Shown one piece after another: positions 25,324-35,743 of a DNA stretch of 64,000 nucleotides (positions are counted from its first letter, which is position 1; each line of letters begins with the position of its first letter). The DNA is from Mrakia gelida. Its lineage: Eukaryota > Basidiomycota > Tremellomycetes > Cystofilobasidiales > Mrakiaceae. The notes under the pieces were generated by a model. The model had not been told where the DNA came from. It ran no database searches and saw only the letters and a program-made list of their open reading frames with translations. The translations under genes were made by a program, and so were the position numbers. The stretch is taken from positions 558,001 through 622,000 of the forward strand of contig BRON01000006.1 of the NCBI GenBank assembly GCA_024345305.1, given 5' to 3'.

Positions 25324-26704
25324 ATGTTCTCTCGTTCACTCGCACGACCTCTCGCTCGAACCCTCTCATCTTCATCTTTATCGTACGTTCTTTTCTCATA
25401 TCAGTCTCGTTCGAATCGAGCGACGAGAGCTGGCTCACTCAACGCCTTCCTGCCTCTCTCGTTCAGCTTCCGATCTTCCCTCTCCCTCCCTCTCGCGTCC
25501 ACGCTCTCTCGCACCTACACCGGAGTTTCAAGTCGTTCGTCTCACGGTCTCTATACCTCCTCCTCGGTGGTTAGTAACTGACCTTATCTTATCTCTCTGT
25601 ACAGGCTCCAGCGTCCAAACGCTCATCGTTCGTCCAGTTCCTCCGAGCTCACCTTCCTTCCTTCCTCCCTCCCTTCTCTAACGCCGATGATCCTCCTCTC
25701 CCTTACTTGCAGCACCTCTCCCTCGACGGAGCTGAAGAGTCCGAAGACGGGATCCACACCTTGACTGATATCACCGAGAAACGTCTAGGAGATCGAGTGG
25801 AGGAAGGAGAGGTTCTTGGGTGAGTGAGCTCCGCCCATCTCCTATCCTTGTCCACCCCTCCCGTCCCTACGCCTTTCCGGCTTCTCACTTTCTCGAACTT
25901 CAGCTGACCAGCGTTGTCTGTCTTCCTTCCCTTTTGCAGCTACATCGAGCACGTAGGTCCATCTCTCTACGAGCGAGCTCAAGTGGCTTCCTTACCCGAT
26001 CCAAGTCGAGCTCACCATCCCTCCCTCCCTCCCCTCCCCGCACTCTTCCCCAATCCCAGACCATCCGAACAGAAATCCTCGCTCCCTGCAGCGGTAACAT
26101 CCAGAGAGTTCTCTTCGCCGAGGGAGATCAGATCGAGGTTGGAGAGGATCTCTTTGTCCTGCAGCAGGAGGACGACGATGAGGAGCAAAGCGGGAACGGA
26201 TCTTGTGAGTTCGCGTTCGCGTTCGCTCGTCCTTGTCGTTCGTCGAGAAGCTCAGGAGGAGTTTCAAGACGTGACCGAGTCTCAGTATCAGAGCCTCCTC
26301 GCTTTGTGTTGCACCGGACGTGCGTTTTTCCGCCTTCCTGAGGCAGCGTCGCTGATCACGTCCCTCCCTCTTCGCGTTCCCTCTTCTCCTCAGACGTCGA
26401 CGCCCTCCTCCCCTCTGACGAACACGATCTCGACCGCCAACACGAGGAAGACCACTTGATCGACGAGCACGAACACGATCTCATCGAAGAAGAAGAAGAC
26501 GAAGAGGAGGAGGACCAGGACGATGATTTCGAGGAGGACGACGAGCGTCTTCGACCTTTGACGGAGCAGGAGGAGCACGACGAGGAGGAAGCAAACGAGA
26601 GGGACGAGTCTGACCTCGTGGAAGAGGAGGACGAGGAGGAGGAAGTGGATGCGGATCCGTTTTTGAGGGAGCCTGACGGGGAGGAGAGGAAGAAGGAGAT
26701 TTGA
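25324..26704 (+). CDS. Mitochondrial-type protein with degenerate biotinyl/lipoyl-like domain and acidic tail
   Basis: It starts at ATG 25324. The first about 90 residues are Arg/Ser/Leu-rich without acidic residues (MFSRSLARPLARTLSSSS), a typical mitochondrial presequence. Exons are 25324-25569, 25605-25819, 25940-25952, 26060-26204 and 26394-26704. The fold-like part reads HTLTDITEKRLGDRVEEGEV, LGYIEHTIRTEILAPCSG and NIQRVLFAEGDQIEVGEDLF, the pattern of a single-hybrid (biotinyl/lipoyl) domain. The expected acceptor-Lys segment (EAMKM or ETDKA) is replaced by IEHTIRTEI, so no modifiable Lys is visible. The last 100 residues are strongly acidic (EEEEDEEEEDQDDDFEEDDE). The domain call is moderately secure and the function unknown. 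A 13-nt exon encodes part of the hairpin. Confidence 0.65.
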
Positions 26705-27626
26705 GCGAGAGGAGGAGGAGATGGGAGGGGTTGAGACGAGATCGTTTCAGCGCTGTTTGGGTGGTTGATGTGTCAGAGGGGGCAGATACGTTGTCTTGTA
26801 TTGCTTGTCGGGGAGAGGTGAGCGAGGAGGGGGGGATTGGGAGGTCGGAGCACGCGACTCGATGGGTCGCGTCTCTCCCTTAGTCCACCGTTCGAGGCTT
26901 TTTCTATCACGAATCGTAACGATGTATCCCACTACTCTACTTTACGCCTCTGTCGGTCTTCTCCGCGCCTCGAGCGTCTTCCAAAGCAGCGCGAAACGGT
27001 CAGGGTCGCTCCGCGACGAAGTCGTCCTCGACTTGATTGATCGTTTCTCGACGTTTCATCTCTTGCGAACGACGCGACTCTCTCAGGCGTAGCGAGCCCT
27101 CTATGACTTGCTGAAGCTTGATTTTCAGACACTGGCGAGTCAGTACGGCAGAAGGGAAGCTGAGCGGAGAGAAGACATGGAGGGGTCGAGGGAGGGAGAT
27201 GGTCGAGGTGGAAGCGAAAGATCGAGGGATTCAGAGAGGAAAGTTTCGAGCTTGCTCGTATGAAGAGCTGCACGAAGACGCCTCCTATCGAACGAAGCAT
27301 TTACCTAGTCCAGCTCAAGCTGCTCGTGTTTCGAAGTCAAGACGACGGTCGCCCAACCCCTCCCCTCTCCGCTTTCGATTCGCTGTGAGCTCGTCCCTCC
27401 TTCCTTCCGTTTCCTTCCCTCCCAAACCGCCAGCGCCTCCTTCCCCCGCCCCTTTCTCCCCTCCAGTGAGCTCATCATCGACCTCCTACTCCCCTCTCCC
27501 CTCTCTCCAGCTGACCCCTCCTCACTCTCGCTTCTTCCCTGCTGCTTCCATCTCTCCCTCCCTCCCTCGCTCCTTCCCCGCACAGATCCCTCCCTTCCCT
27601 CCCTTCTCTTCCCTTCCTCTTTCACC
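26705..27626 (+). promoter_or_regulatory. Intergenic / promoter region of the septin gene
   Basis: 920 bp between two genes on the same strand. The last about 250 bp before the septin ATG are strongly pyrimidine-rich (T/C leader), as is common for highly expressed fungal genes. No gene found; the frame at 27118-27672 is composition-driven. Confidence 0.5.
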
Positions 27627-29976
27627 ATGGCCTCTCGCAACCGAGGACGTAAATCCGTCAAGAAGGGAGTAGGACTCACCATCATGGTCTGTGGAGCGGT
27701 GAGTTGGACGTTCCATACTGAAGAAGAGACGAGCTGAAACTGACCCGAGATGGTGGTGGTGACCTGCGCACTCTCTCTCCTCTCGCAGTCTGGGTTCGTT
27801 CTTCCTTCCCTTCCTTCCTTACCCTCCTTCTATAGATTTCAAGCTAACGTTTGGACTCTGATATTTACAGAACTGGACGAACGACCTTCGTCAACACTCT
27901 CTGTGAATCAGCCGTCTTGGTGCGTTTCGTCGAACCTCCTCCCTCGAGATGATGGATGAGCTCCGCCAGCCAGCCCACCTTCTTTGCTTTCTTTCTTTCT
28001 TTGAACGAGGGAACAGGCCCACAAGGAGCTGGATATTCCTGAGAACGCTCATCTCGAGGAGAAGATCAAGATCAAGCCTGTTCAAGTTGGTGAGTCCGTC
28101 TTCGGGTGGCCGGACTTGAGCCAAAGGAGGGGAGGAGGGAGAAGTGCCTTCGCGAGAACACTCCGTTGGCTGGCGAGGGAGGTCGACTCGTTTTGCTACG
28201 ACGTTTTGGAGGGATGGCTGGGAGAACTTGGCCATGCTCTCGGGATGAATCCGTCTCTATGGCCGAGAAAGAATACGTTGAGAAAACTGACCTCCTCCTC
28301 TCCCTCTCGCCTCCCCAGAACTCGAGGAGGACGGGGTCCGTATCGTTCTCACCATCGTCGACACCCCTGGATTCGGAGACAACATCGACAACTCGGACTG
28401 CTTCTCTGAGATCCTCTCTTACCTCGAAAGGGAGTTTGATGAGAGTGGGTCTTTCTTTCTTTGAACCTTCACTCGCTCGACGAAGCGAGGGCGAGACGCG
28501 TCGTCGCCCAACCAAATCGAGCTCACCTCTTTGTTCGTTTTCGCCTCCCAGTCCTCGCTCAACAGAGTCGAATCAAACGAGATCCTAGGTTCAAGGATAA
28601 CCGAGTCCACGCTGTGATCTACTTCATCCCTCCTACTGGGTGAGCCGGCTTCTTACTTTTCGGAGGGTTGCGAGCGAGCGAGCGAGGAGAGAGACGAGTC
28701 GCTGACCTCTCGTTTCGACCTCATCCGACGCTTTCTCGTTCTTGCAGACACGCCCTTCGAGAGATGGACATCGAGCTCATGAGGCAGCTTTCATCCAGAG
28801 CTAACGTCATCCCTGGTTCGTCTTCCTTTCCCCTCTCTCCTCTCTCCCCTCTCTCCCTTCTCCCTCAACTCGACCTCAACCCACCTTCCCTCCCTCTCCT
28901 CTCCCCACCCCCCCTCCCCCAGTCATCGGAAGATCCGACTCCCTCACCCCAACCGAGCTCAAAGCGTTCAAAAAACGAATCATGGAGGACATCGACTACT
29001 ACCAGATCCCGATCTACAGCTTCCCTTTCGACCTCGAGGAGGACGACGAGGAGACCATCGAGGAGAACCAGGCGCTTAGGGCGTTGCTTCCGTTTGCCAT
29101 TGTCGGGAGCGAGGAGGAGATTGAGATTGATGGGGAGCCGGTGAGAGTGAGGAGGTATCCTTGGGGGGTTGTTGAGTGAGTGATTCTTTTTCGATTCGAT
29201 TCGAGGAGCTGGTGTTCGTTTGCGTCGAGCCCGACTTTGAGCGTTCGCTTTCGCTGACTCTTTTGGTGCGGTCTCGTTCGCAGGATCGATAACCCTTTGC
29301 ATACCGAGTACGTCAATCTCCCCTTTTGTCCTTCCCCGCTCGCTCGCTCTCCTCTCGCCTTCGCAACTCTCTCCCGCTCTCCAAACTGACGCGTCGTCCC
29401 CTCCTCCCGCCCTCCCTCCCTCCAGCTTCTCCGCCCTCCGAGGAGCCCTCTTCGGAACCCACCTCACGGAACTCAAAGAGATCTCCAACGACTTCCTCTT
29501 CGAGAACTACCGTACCGAGAAACTCAGCAAGGTCGCCAATCTCGATGGGTTCGTTCCCTCCCATTCTCCCTCTCTTCCCTTCGCTTCTTTCCCTTCCACT
29601 CGAACTAACCCCTTCCCCCCCCTACCCGCTCACCCCCCCACCCCTTTCTCCCACAGAAACTCCTCCCTCCACGCTGAGGATCTCGTCCAGCAGAGCGTGC
29701 ACCTGAAGGAGGAGCAGCTGAGGAAGGAGGAGGAGAAACTGAAGGAGATGGAGATCAGGGTGCAGAGGGAGATTGCGGGGAGGAGGCAGGAGTTGGTGAG
29801 TTTCGCGAGTCGGATTGGTTCTCCTCTTCTCTTCTCTTCTCCCTTCTTCCTTTCGCGTTCTGACCCTCTGTTCGGTCTTACGTTTGTTTTCGTTTTCTTT
29901 GGAACAGCTCGCGAAGGAGGAGTCGCTCAGGAACCTCGAGAGTCGGCTCGCTGCTCAGTCCGTTACGGAGTTCTAG
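27627..29976 (+). CDS. CDC11: Septin, Cdc11 class
   Basis: GTP-binding-fold filament protein of the bud neck or septum. It starts at ATG 27627 (MASRNRGRKSVKKG). Exon 1 (27627-27698) ends MVCGA. A 5-nt exon (27789-27793) and exon 27871-27919 complete the P-loop as SGTGRTTFVNTLCESAVL. Arg replaces the usual Lys of GKS/T, the mark of the Cdc11 class, which is thought not to hydrolyse GTP. Later parts are VLTIVDTPGFGDNIDNSDCF (G3), RIKRDPRFKDNRVHAVIYF, IPPTGHALREMDIELMRQL, VIGRSDSLTPTELKAFKKR (G4-like), FAIVGSEEEIEIDGEPV and RVRRYPWGVVEIDN. The septin unique element ends near FENYRTEKLSK, and a C-terminal coiled coil (EEQLRKEEEKLKEMEIRVQR) leads to TAG 29974-29976. Confidence 0.93.
27789..27793 (+). 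other. 5-nt microexon (septin P-loop)
   Basis: TCTGG, flanked by TCGCAG and GTTCGT. It supplies Ser and two bases of Gly in SGTGRTT. Leaving it out shifts the frame and destroys the P-loop. Confidence 0.8.
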
Positions 29977-30366
29977 ATCGACACCAGCTTCTTCCCAATC
30001 CGGCTCAGCACTTTCTTAACGACCTCTCTCTTCTTTCTCTTGGCTTACCTTCTTCAACTCGTTTCTCATCTGCTTTTTCGTTGCTTGCCTCAATATTTTC
30101 CTTCCTTTGCTTTTCCCTTCCTTTGCTTTTCGATACCCTCTTTTGCTTCGTTCCCGTCCCCGTTCTCGTTTGCTTTAGCTTCTTCTTCTTGACTTGATCC
30201 ATCTAACTGGTTTTAGACCCTCTTTTTGATCTGGGAAGCACTGAGAGGGAGGAGAGCGAGGAACGAAGGCGGAGTCGAACGACTCGAGGGCGAGAGCGAC
30301 GCGTCAGACTCAACGAATTCGATCGAGATCGTTTGTACAGATGGGTCGAGACTAGGTTTGAGTACT
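29977..30366. other. Convergent 3' region septin / copper ATPase
   Basis: T-rich 3' UTR of the septin gene (to about 30200) followed by the 3' UTR of the copper ATPase. No coding frame is convincing. Confidence 0.55.
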
Positions 30367-33300
30367 TTACCACCCCCAACGAAGAGCGAGAGAGCTCGAC
30401 ACAACGCTGACTGAACTGAGAGCCATCGCGAGGGCACTGTTGAGGAGCGGCACGACAAAGCAAGGGCTTGTCAGTTCGAAGTTTGCTCGCGTCCGATTCG
30501 AACTTCGTCGACTCACCTCCAAACGGGAGCAAGCTTCACTCCTCCGGCGGCGTAGAACACTCCGGCGGCGAGAGCTGGATGGAAGAAGTCGAAGGTTAGC
30601 TCGTTTAAGAAGGAGAATAACGGAAGACGCGACTCGAATCGACTCACGAAGACAAACGACGTTGAACACCAGAGCCCAAGCGAAGTTGAGCTTGGTCCGG
30701 TTGAACACCCTTCGGCTGATGTCTAGGAGAGCGGTGAGGGAGTCGAGGGACGAGTTGAGGAGGACGAAGTCGGCCGAGACGACTGAGACCTGCGAGCCAG
30801 AGCCCATCGCGACGCTGCGAAAGGGGAAGGGGAAGGTCAGCGCGAGTTCTGGAAGAAGTGCGGAGGAGCAGAGAGAACTCACCCAACATCTGCGGCGGCG
30901 AGAGCTACTGAATCGTTCAGTCCGTCTCCAGCGAAGAGAACGAATCGATGGCCGTTCGAACCTGACTTCGGGGTGAAGGATTTGGTCGCTTGGAGTTTCC
31001 TGATGTAATCGGCTTTCTCCTCTGGAAGAACTCCAGCGACGACGCAGGACTCGTCGATTCCAACTGCGAAAGGAGGAAAGGATAAGGGTCAGCGTTCGAA
31101 CGCATCGAGAAACGAAGAGAAGAGCAAAACGCACCTTGTCGAGCGACTGCTTTCGCCGTGGCGATGTTGTCCCCGCTGAGCATCCAAACCTCCTTCCCTG
31201 ACTCCCTCAGAGCGGTGACTGTAGCGTGAGCTTCCGGTCGAGGAGGGTCGGCGATGGCAAATCTGGCGCAGACGACGTATCCTCTGCTCGGAGAGGAGGA
31301 CGAGAGACTCTTGATTCCAACGAGGACGATCGACTTGGCCTCGTTCTTCCATCTCTCCACGCATTCGACGTCTGTATCCTCGGGTGTGACGGCTCCGATC
31401 TGGGTCATGAAGGCTTCGTTTCCGATGCAGACCTCGAAGGTTTCCGTCGACTCGGGGAGGGAGAGGACGAGAACTCCCTTGAGTCCACGGCCTGTGATCT
31501 CCTCGCTCGATCCGGCGGTGACGTTGAGTTCCGAGGGGTAGAAGGAGAGTTGTTCGGAGGCGAAGGCTCGAAGAGCGGTGGCGAGAGGGTGGGAGGACTG
31601 CTCTTCGAGTTGACGAACGGCCGAGAGGATGAAGTGAGATTGGGAGTGTTTTTCGTCGAGGTTGGAGGAAAGAGGGAAGGAGGAGATGTCGTGGTCGGTA
31701 ACGGAGGGTTTTCCAGTCGTGAGGGTTCCGGTCCTGTTTGAGGGAAGGGGATTGAGAGTCAGAATGAGAAGAGAGCAAAATCGGGACGAGGAGAGGGAAA
31801 CTCACTTGTCGAACGCGACGGTATCAACTTTGGTCGCAGCTTGGAAGGCTGAACCTCCTCCCTGAGCGAGGACTCCTTTCTGAGCGGCGAGACCGAGACC
31901 GACGGCTGAATCGAAGAAAGGGAAGCGAAGAACGAGAGTCAGGTCGCGTCGAGAAAGAAACGAGGAGAAGAGAGCAGAAACGAACCGGCAGCAGTGGGAG
32001 CGGCGAGTCCGATTCCACAAGGGCAGGCGACTGTTGAGAAGGCATAAGATTATTCAGTAAGAGGATGCAAACGTGTCAAAGAGCGACACGACTCGACTCA
32101 CCGACCAAGACCGCAATGAAGAACTCAAATGCGAAAAAGACTCGATCTCCAGACGAGGGATCGTCTCCCTTCCTGAGCGCCGAGTTCGAGAGGGTTCCAG
32201 AGACGGCGAGGGAGAGCCAAACAATAAGAACGATGAGGGCGAAGTAGACCTGGAACGCGAGGATCAAAGAAATGGAACAAGGGTGAGCTGAAGTTTGACG
32301 AAGACGACGCGACGTGAGTTTTCGACAGAACTTACCACGATGGGAACGAAAATACCAGTCACTCGCTCGGCCAAATATTCCACAGGACTCTTCTGACCTT
32401 GAGCCTCGCTCACAGCCCGAACGATCTTCTCAATCATCGTCTCGTCGCCCAACCTCTCGACCTTCACGACGAGCCCTCCGGTGAGGTTGACCGTGCCCGT
32501 CAACACCTCGTCTCCAGGGTTCTTCTTCGCTGGCTTGGATTCTCCGGTGAGGGACGACTCGTCGAAGGTGGTGGTTCCTCGAACGATGGTTCCGTCGGTG
32601 GGAGGAAGGGAGCCGGGTTGAATGAGGATGAGATCGTTGATTTCGAGATGGTCGACGGAGACGAGCAGAGTGGTGATGTTTCCGACACCCGAGGCGGCAG
32701 GGGAGGCGTCCGAAGACTCGGGTGTCTTGGTATCGACGGAGCTGGAGGTGGTGGCGAGTGAGAGGCGGTTGTGGTTTGAGGAAGGAGAGGGAGGGGAGGG
32801 ATCGTCCGAGGTGATGAGCAGGGCTTTGTCGGGTCGAAGGGTTCCGAGAAGAGCAACGGCATCGCCAGTCCTCGACTTCGCGTAGGCTTCGAGAACTCGA
32901 CCGATGAGGATGAAGAAGATGAGAAAGACGCTCGCATCGAAGAGCGTCATCATCCTGAGGGTCGAATGAAGAGGAAACGAGTCAGACGAACCGAAGTCAG
33001 ACGCGCCTTAAGTTGACTGAACTCACTTTTCTTCCCCGACCTCCATGTGCCCGTCCGTCATCATCATCTCCCTCTCGCTCGTCACGTCCACCGCCATCAT
33101 CGCCACGCTCGAAAAGTACGCCGTCGTAGTCGAGAGAACGACGAGGAGGTCCATCGATCCGAAGCTGAAGAGCGTCTTCCAGGTGAACGAGCGTTGAAGA
33201 GCGGGAGAGGTCGATACGCGTCGACGTCGACGAAGGTGAGGGAGGATTGAACGGAAGGCTCGCATGTAGAAGATCCTGCAGAGAAACGAGGTTGAGAAGG

Positions 33301-35365
33301 AGAGTCAGTGAATGACGCTTCGAAACAGAGAAGAAACGAACTCACTTGCCCACGCCGAACTGGACGATCGTCGCGAAGACGAACAGAACAACCGTTCCCT
33401 TCCCAGCTCCTCCCCAGACCGGCGTCTCCCAGTAGATCCTAAACGCGCTGTCCTTCGGCATCAAAGTCATCCCGACGATCGCGATCACGAAAGTTGGTAG
33501 CGCGAAAGCGAAAGCCACGAGGAAGTGCATCAGGAGAACCCTCGCCTCCCTGGCCTGGATTTCTCGCGCTCGACTGGTGATGGAGGGAGGTTTGACGAGG
33601 GAAGCGCTGAACGCTGGGTCGAGATCGGGTCCGAGAAGAGTGAGGAGGGTTCGGATGTTGCTGGTAGAGGAAGGGGTGTAGGTGATGATGGTGGTGGGAG
33701 ACGAGAGAGCGATGGGAGTGAAGGATTTGACGAAGGAGGAAGGGAGGGAAGAGAGGGAGGAGTTGACCTTTTTGACGCATTGCTGGCAGAACATTCCTTC
33801 GATGGCGAGAGTGATGGTTCGATCGGAGACGGTGGAGGTAGAAGTGGTGGTCTTGAGAGGCGAAGAGGAGATGAAGGAGCATTCGAAGCCAGCGTCCTCG
33901 ATGATTTCGGCGATGGAAGAGGTGGAGAGCGAGACGAGGTGGGTGACCGTTGCTGAGGACGTGAGGACGGAGACTTCGGAGCTGGAGATGGAGGGATGAG
34001 CTGAGAGGAGTTGAGAGATGGAGGTGGTGCAGGCCCTGAGAAAGGAGCAAAGAGGCGAGGTCAGTCGACGCGTCGACCGGAATGAGACGAGACCCGGCGA
34101 ACACTCACGAGCAGGTCATCCCTCCTACTGCGAACCGACTAACGACCATCTTCTCCTGATCCTCCTTCGTCTCAAGTGTCTCCTCTTTCGCCGTCTCTCC
34201 CACCTTCTTCAGCTCTCCTCCGTCCACCAACGCCTTGCTCTCGACAACCTCAGCTCCGTATCCCGTATCCTCGATGACCTCCTTGACTCCCTCGGTTGAC
34301 AAGACGTTCGAGTCGTAGACCACCGTAGCTGAGTTGGCGAGGAGATTGACGTTGGCTCGGATGACGGAGGCCTGCGAGAGGAGGGAGTTAGTGATCGTTC
34401 CAGAGCAGGATCTGAATTCGACGCGAGAAAGAGGATCCCGGTCAGCCCTCCGAGTTCCCGAACGCGTTGCAAAGAGTTGCAGATCACTCACCCGCAGAAC
34501 ATCCCTTCGACACTGAACACCGTCTCCAAGATCTTGGGCTTCCCAGGCTCCTCAATCCTGAGATCCAGCTTCTCCTCCTCTCGCGTCGAGATTTCCCTAC
34601 CCTTGCCCTTCCCAACCACGTTCTCCTCCGCCTCGTCCCTCTGACAATCCTCGCACACCTCTACGTGCCTTCTCCTCCTTTCCCTCCGCTCCTTCTCCTT
34701 CCTTCCAACGGTCCCAGTCCATCGCTCAAGCCAACCCTTCGACTCGACCCGTCGTGCGGCTGGACCGTGTCCGTCTTCAGCTCTTGATTCCCGTCGAACC
34801 TCGAGCTTCCCAGGCTTGATAGGAGAAATGCGCTCGACGTCGAAGCCTGCCTCTCGGAGAAGAGCTTCGACCTCTTGGATGAAGGTCTCCTTGGAGGAGG
34901 TCGAGGGCGAAGACGAGGCGGTGGTGGAGGGGTCGGAGGCGAACGAAGGAGCGAGTCGGAAGGCGACCTTGTGGGTGAGGTAGGAGATGGAGAGGTCGTA
35001 AAGTTGGGGAGTGGATGAAGAAGAGGCGGAGAAGGGTTCGAGGATGGTGGTGATGTGAGAGACGCAAGAAGGGCAATCTGGGAGCGAAGAGGAAAGAGAG
35101 GAGGGAGGAAGTTGGTCAGCTTGAGCTCGGACGGTCTCCTTCCGTCGCTCGTTCTTCTGACGGCAAAAACCGTATACGCACGAGCATTGGGGACTGGAGA
35201 GTGAAGGAAGGAATAGGTCAGTAACGGGGTCCTTGCAGAGGGGATGGTATCAACGCGAGGAGGGAGGGAAGGAAGGAAGGAAAGTGCGAGCTCACCGAAG
35301 AGGACGACCTCGTCTTCATCTCCTGCTCTGCCTGAATCCTTCGATTTCGTGCGCTTGAAGTCCAT
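30367..35365 (-). CDS. CCC2: Copper-transporting P1B-type ATPase (CCC2/ATP7 type)
   Basis: Pumps Cu(I) into the late Golgi for loading of multicopper oxidases. It starts at ATG 35363-35365 ([19 protein letters not shown]). Four HMA-type metal-binding sites can be seen: [31 protein letters not shown] and [11 protein letters not shown]. Between the first two there is a charged linker containing CEDCQ. Membrane and catalytic parts follow: [38 protein letters not shown] (TGE actuator), [15 protein letters not shown] (CPC copper motif), DTVAFDKTGTLTTG (phosphorylated Asp), [10 protein letters not shown] (HP motif), [18 protein letters not shown] and [20 protein letters not shown] (GDGxND hinge). 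It ends ALRWGW and TAA. All catalytic residues are present. It shares a 378-bp promoter region with the arrestin-like gene. Confidence 0.95.
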
Positions 35366-35743
35366 GGCTAGAGTTATGTGGTTGATCTTTGATGCGATGT
35401 GGTGGTTGGAGGTCAGTGGGAGAGCTGAGAGGCGAAAAGAGACGCCAAGTTGGGGTTGAGGGACTTTGAGAATCGAGGGGTCGCGAGGGCATGAGGGACT
35501 TCGAGAACCGACCAATCACAGGAAGAAGGCCTAATCGGAGTTGAAACATTATGCCAGCCCAGAAACGCTGAAGGTTTGAAAGCGAGCTCAGCCGAAATCG
35601 CGAGCAGATTTGCTCAGAGGTTGAAAGGCTATTCTCGTCGGAGGAAAGCGAAGCGAGCTCGAGCTCAAGCTCGTCACTTCTCCTCCTTGCTCTCTCACCC
35701 TTGACCCCCACGACCTCTTGCCACGAATCTCCCTCTCTCGGAT
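35366..35743. promoter_or_regulatory. Bidirectional promoter region copper ATPase / arrestin-like gene
   Basis: 378 bp between divergent starts. It contains CCAAT at about 35511 and one TTTGCTC heptamer at 35609-35615, which is identical to the core copper-response element known from yeast Mac1 targets. A single heptamer is weak evidence of copper control. Confidence 0.4.
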
